This document shows, piece by piece, positions 6,419 to 6,565 of a stretch of DNA of 6,565 nt. The translations under genes and the position numbers were made by a program. Source of the stretch: Zoogloeaceae bacterium (GTDB taxonomy: Bacteria > Pseudomonadota > Gammaproteobacteria > Burkholderiales > Rhodocyclaceae); NCBI GenBank assembly GCA_031290955.1, contig JAISLJ010000099.1, positions 1 to 6,565 of the forward strand, in the 5' to 3' direction. Numbering within the stretch: the stretch's first letter is position 1; the number at the start of each line of letters is the position of its first letter. The notes under the pieces are model-generated. The model made no database searches and was not told the origin of the DNA. It saw only the letters and a program-made list of their open reading frames with translations.

Positions 6419-6565
6419 ATGACCACCTACTTTGTCTCCCGCCATCCCGGCGCGCTGGAATGGATGCGGAAAAACCGGATACCCTTCGACGATCACGTCG
6501 CGCACCTCGACATCGAAAGAATCCACCCCGGCGACACGGTCATCGGCTCGCTGCCGGTCAATCTC
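6419..6565 (+). CDS. csx16: Csx16 (VVA1548 family) CRISPR-associated protein, 3'-truncated by window edge
   Basis: The first 49 residues are visible, about half of a typical member. The N terminus TTYFVSRHPGALEW and the later HPGDTVIGSLPVNL are the signatures of the Csx16/VVA1548 family found beside type III CRISPR loci. Family knowledge: Csx16 has been proposed, and to my knowledge reported, to act as a ring nuclease that breaks down cyclic oligoadenylate and so ends the alarm raised by Cas10. That fits the intact GGDD of Cmr2 in this operon. An in-frame TGA at 6392-6394 and no start codon in between leave ATG 6419 as the only plausible start. No Shine-Dalgarno sequence precedes it, unlike every other gene here. 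It is separated from cmr6 by 238 bases holding a MITE-like element, so it may be expressed from its own signals. The frame is still open at base 6565. Confidence 0.88.
   Translation, partial: MTTYFVSRHPGALEWMRKNRIPFDDHVAHLDIERIHPGDTVIGSLPVNL

Overview
The window is the 3' part of a type III-B (Cmr) CRISPR-Cas effector operon, read left to right on the + strand. The DNA is GC-rich with mostly G/C-ending codons. The protein style, the Cas10 subfamily, the presence of Csx16 and a REP-like intergenic repeat all suggest a proteobacterium, probably beta or gamma. The genus cannot be named from this sequence alone.

Layout: positions 1-1701 hold the C-terminal 566 residues of Cmr2 (Cas10), open at the left edge, with an intact GGDD cyclase motif. 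It overlaps cmr3 (1698-2849) by ATGA. A two-gene toxin-antitoxin-like pair then sits inside the operon: an 81-residue VapB-like antitoxin (2869-3114) and a 133-residue PIN-domain toxin with all its acidic residues (3114-3515). The cmr genes then resume with cmr4 (3531-4505), cmr5 (4509-4868) and cmr6 (4870-6180). Every junction from cmr2 to cmr6 is either an overlap or a gap of at most 19 bases, and the starts have good Shine-Dalgarno sequences, so the seven genes look like one transcription unit. Cmr1, adaptation genes and a CRISPR array are not in view.

The only sizeable gap is 6181-6418. It contains a 140-bp element with imperfect 20-bp terminal inverted repeats ending in TA, which resembles a MITE, and a 36-base REP-like palindrome lies inside it. 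Just beyond, at 6419, begins csx16, cut by the right edge and lacking a Shine-Dalgarno sequence.

Working model: Cmr2-Cmr6 (with Cmr1 presumed elsewhere) assemble on crRNA. Cmr4 forms the backbone and cuts target RNA. The Cmr2 palm domain makes cyclic oligoadenylate, and Csx16, from a family associated with cyclic-oligoadenylate ring nucleases, would switch the signal off. The embedded PIN toxin pair could act as an addiction or guard module for the operon, but this is inference from position. The effector activated by the cyclic nucleotide is not visible here.
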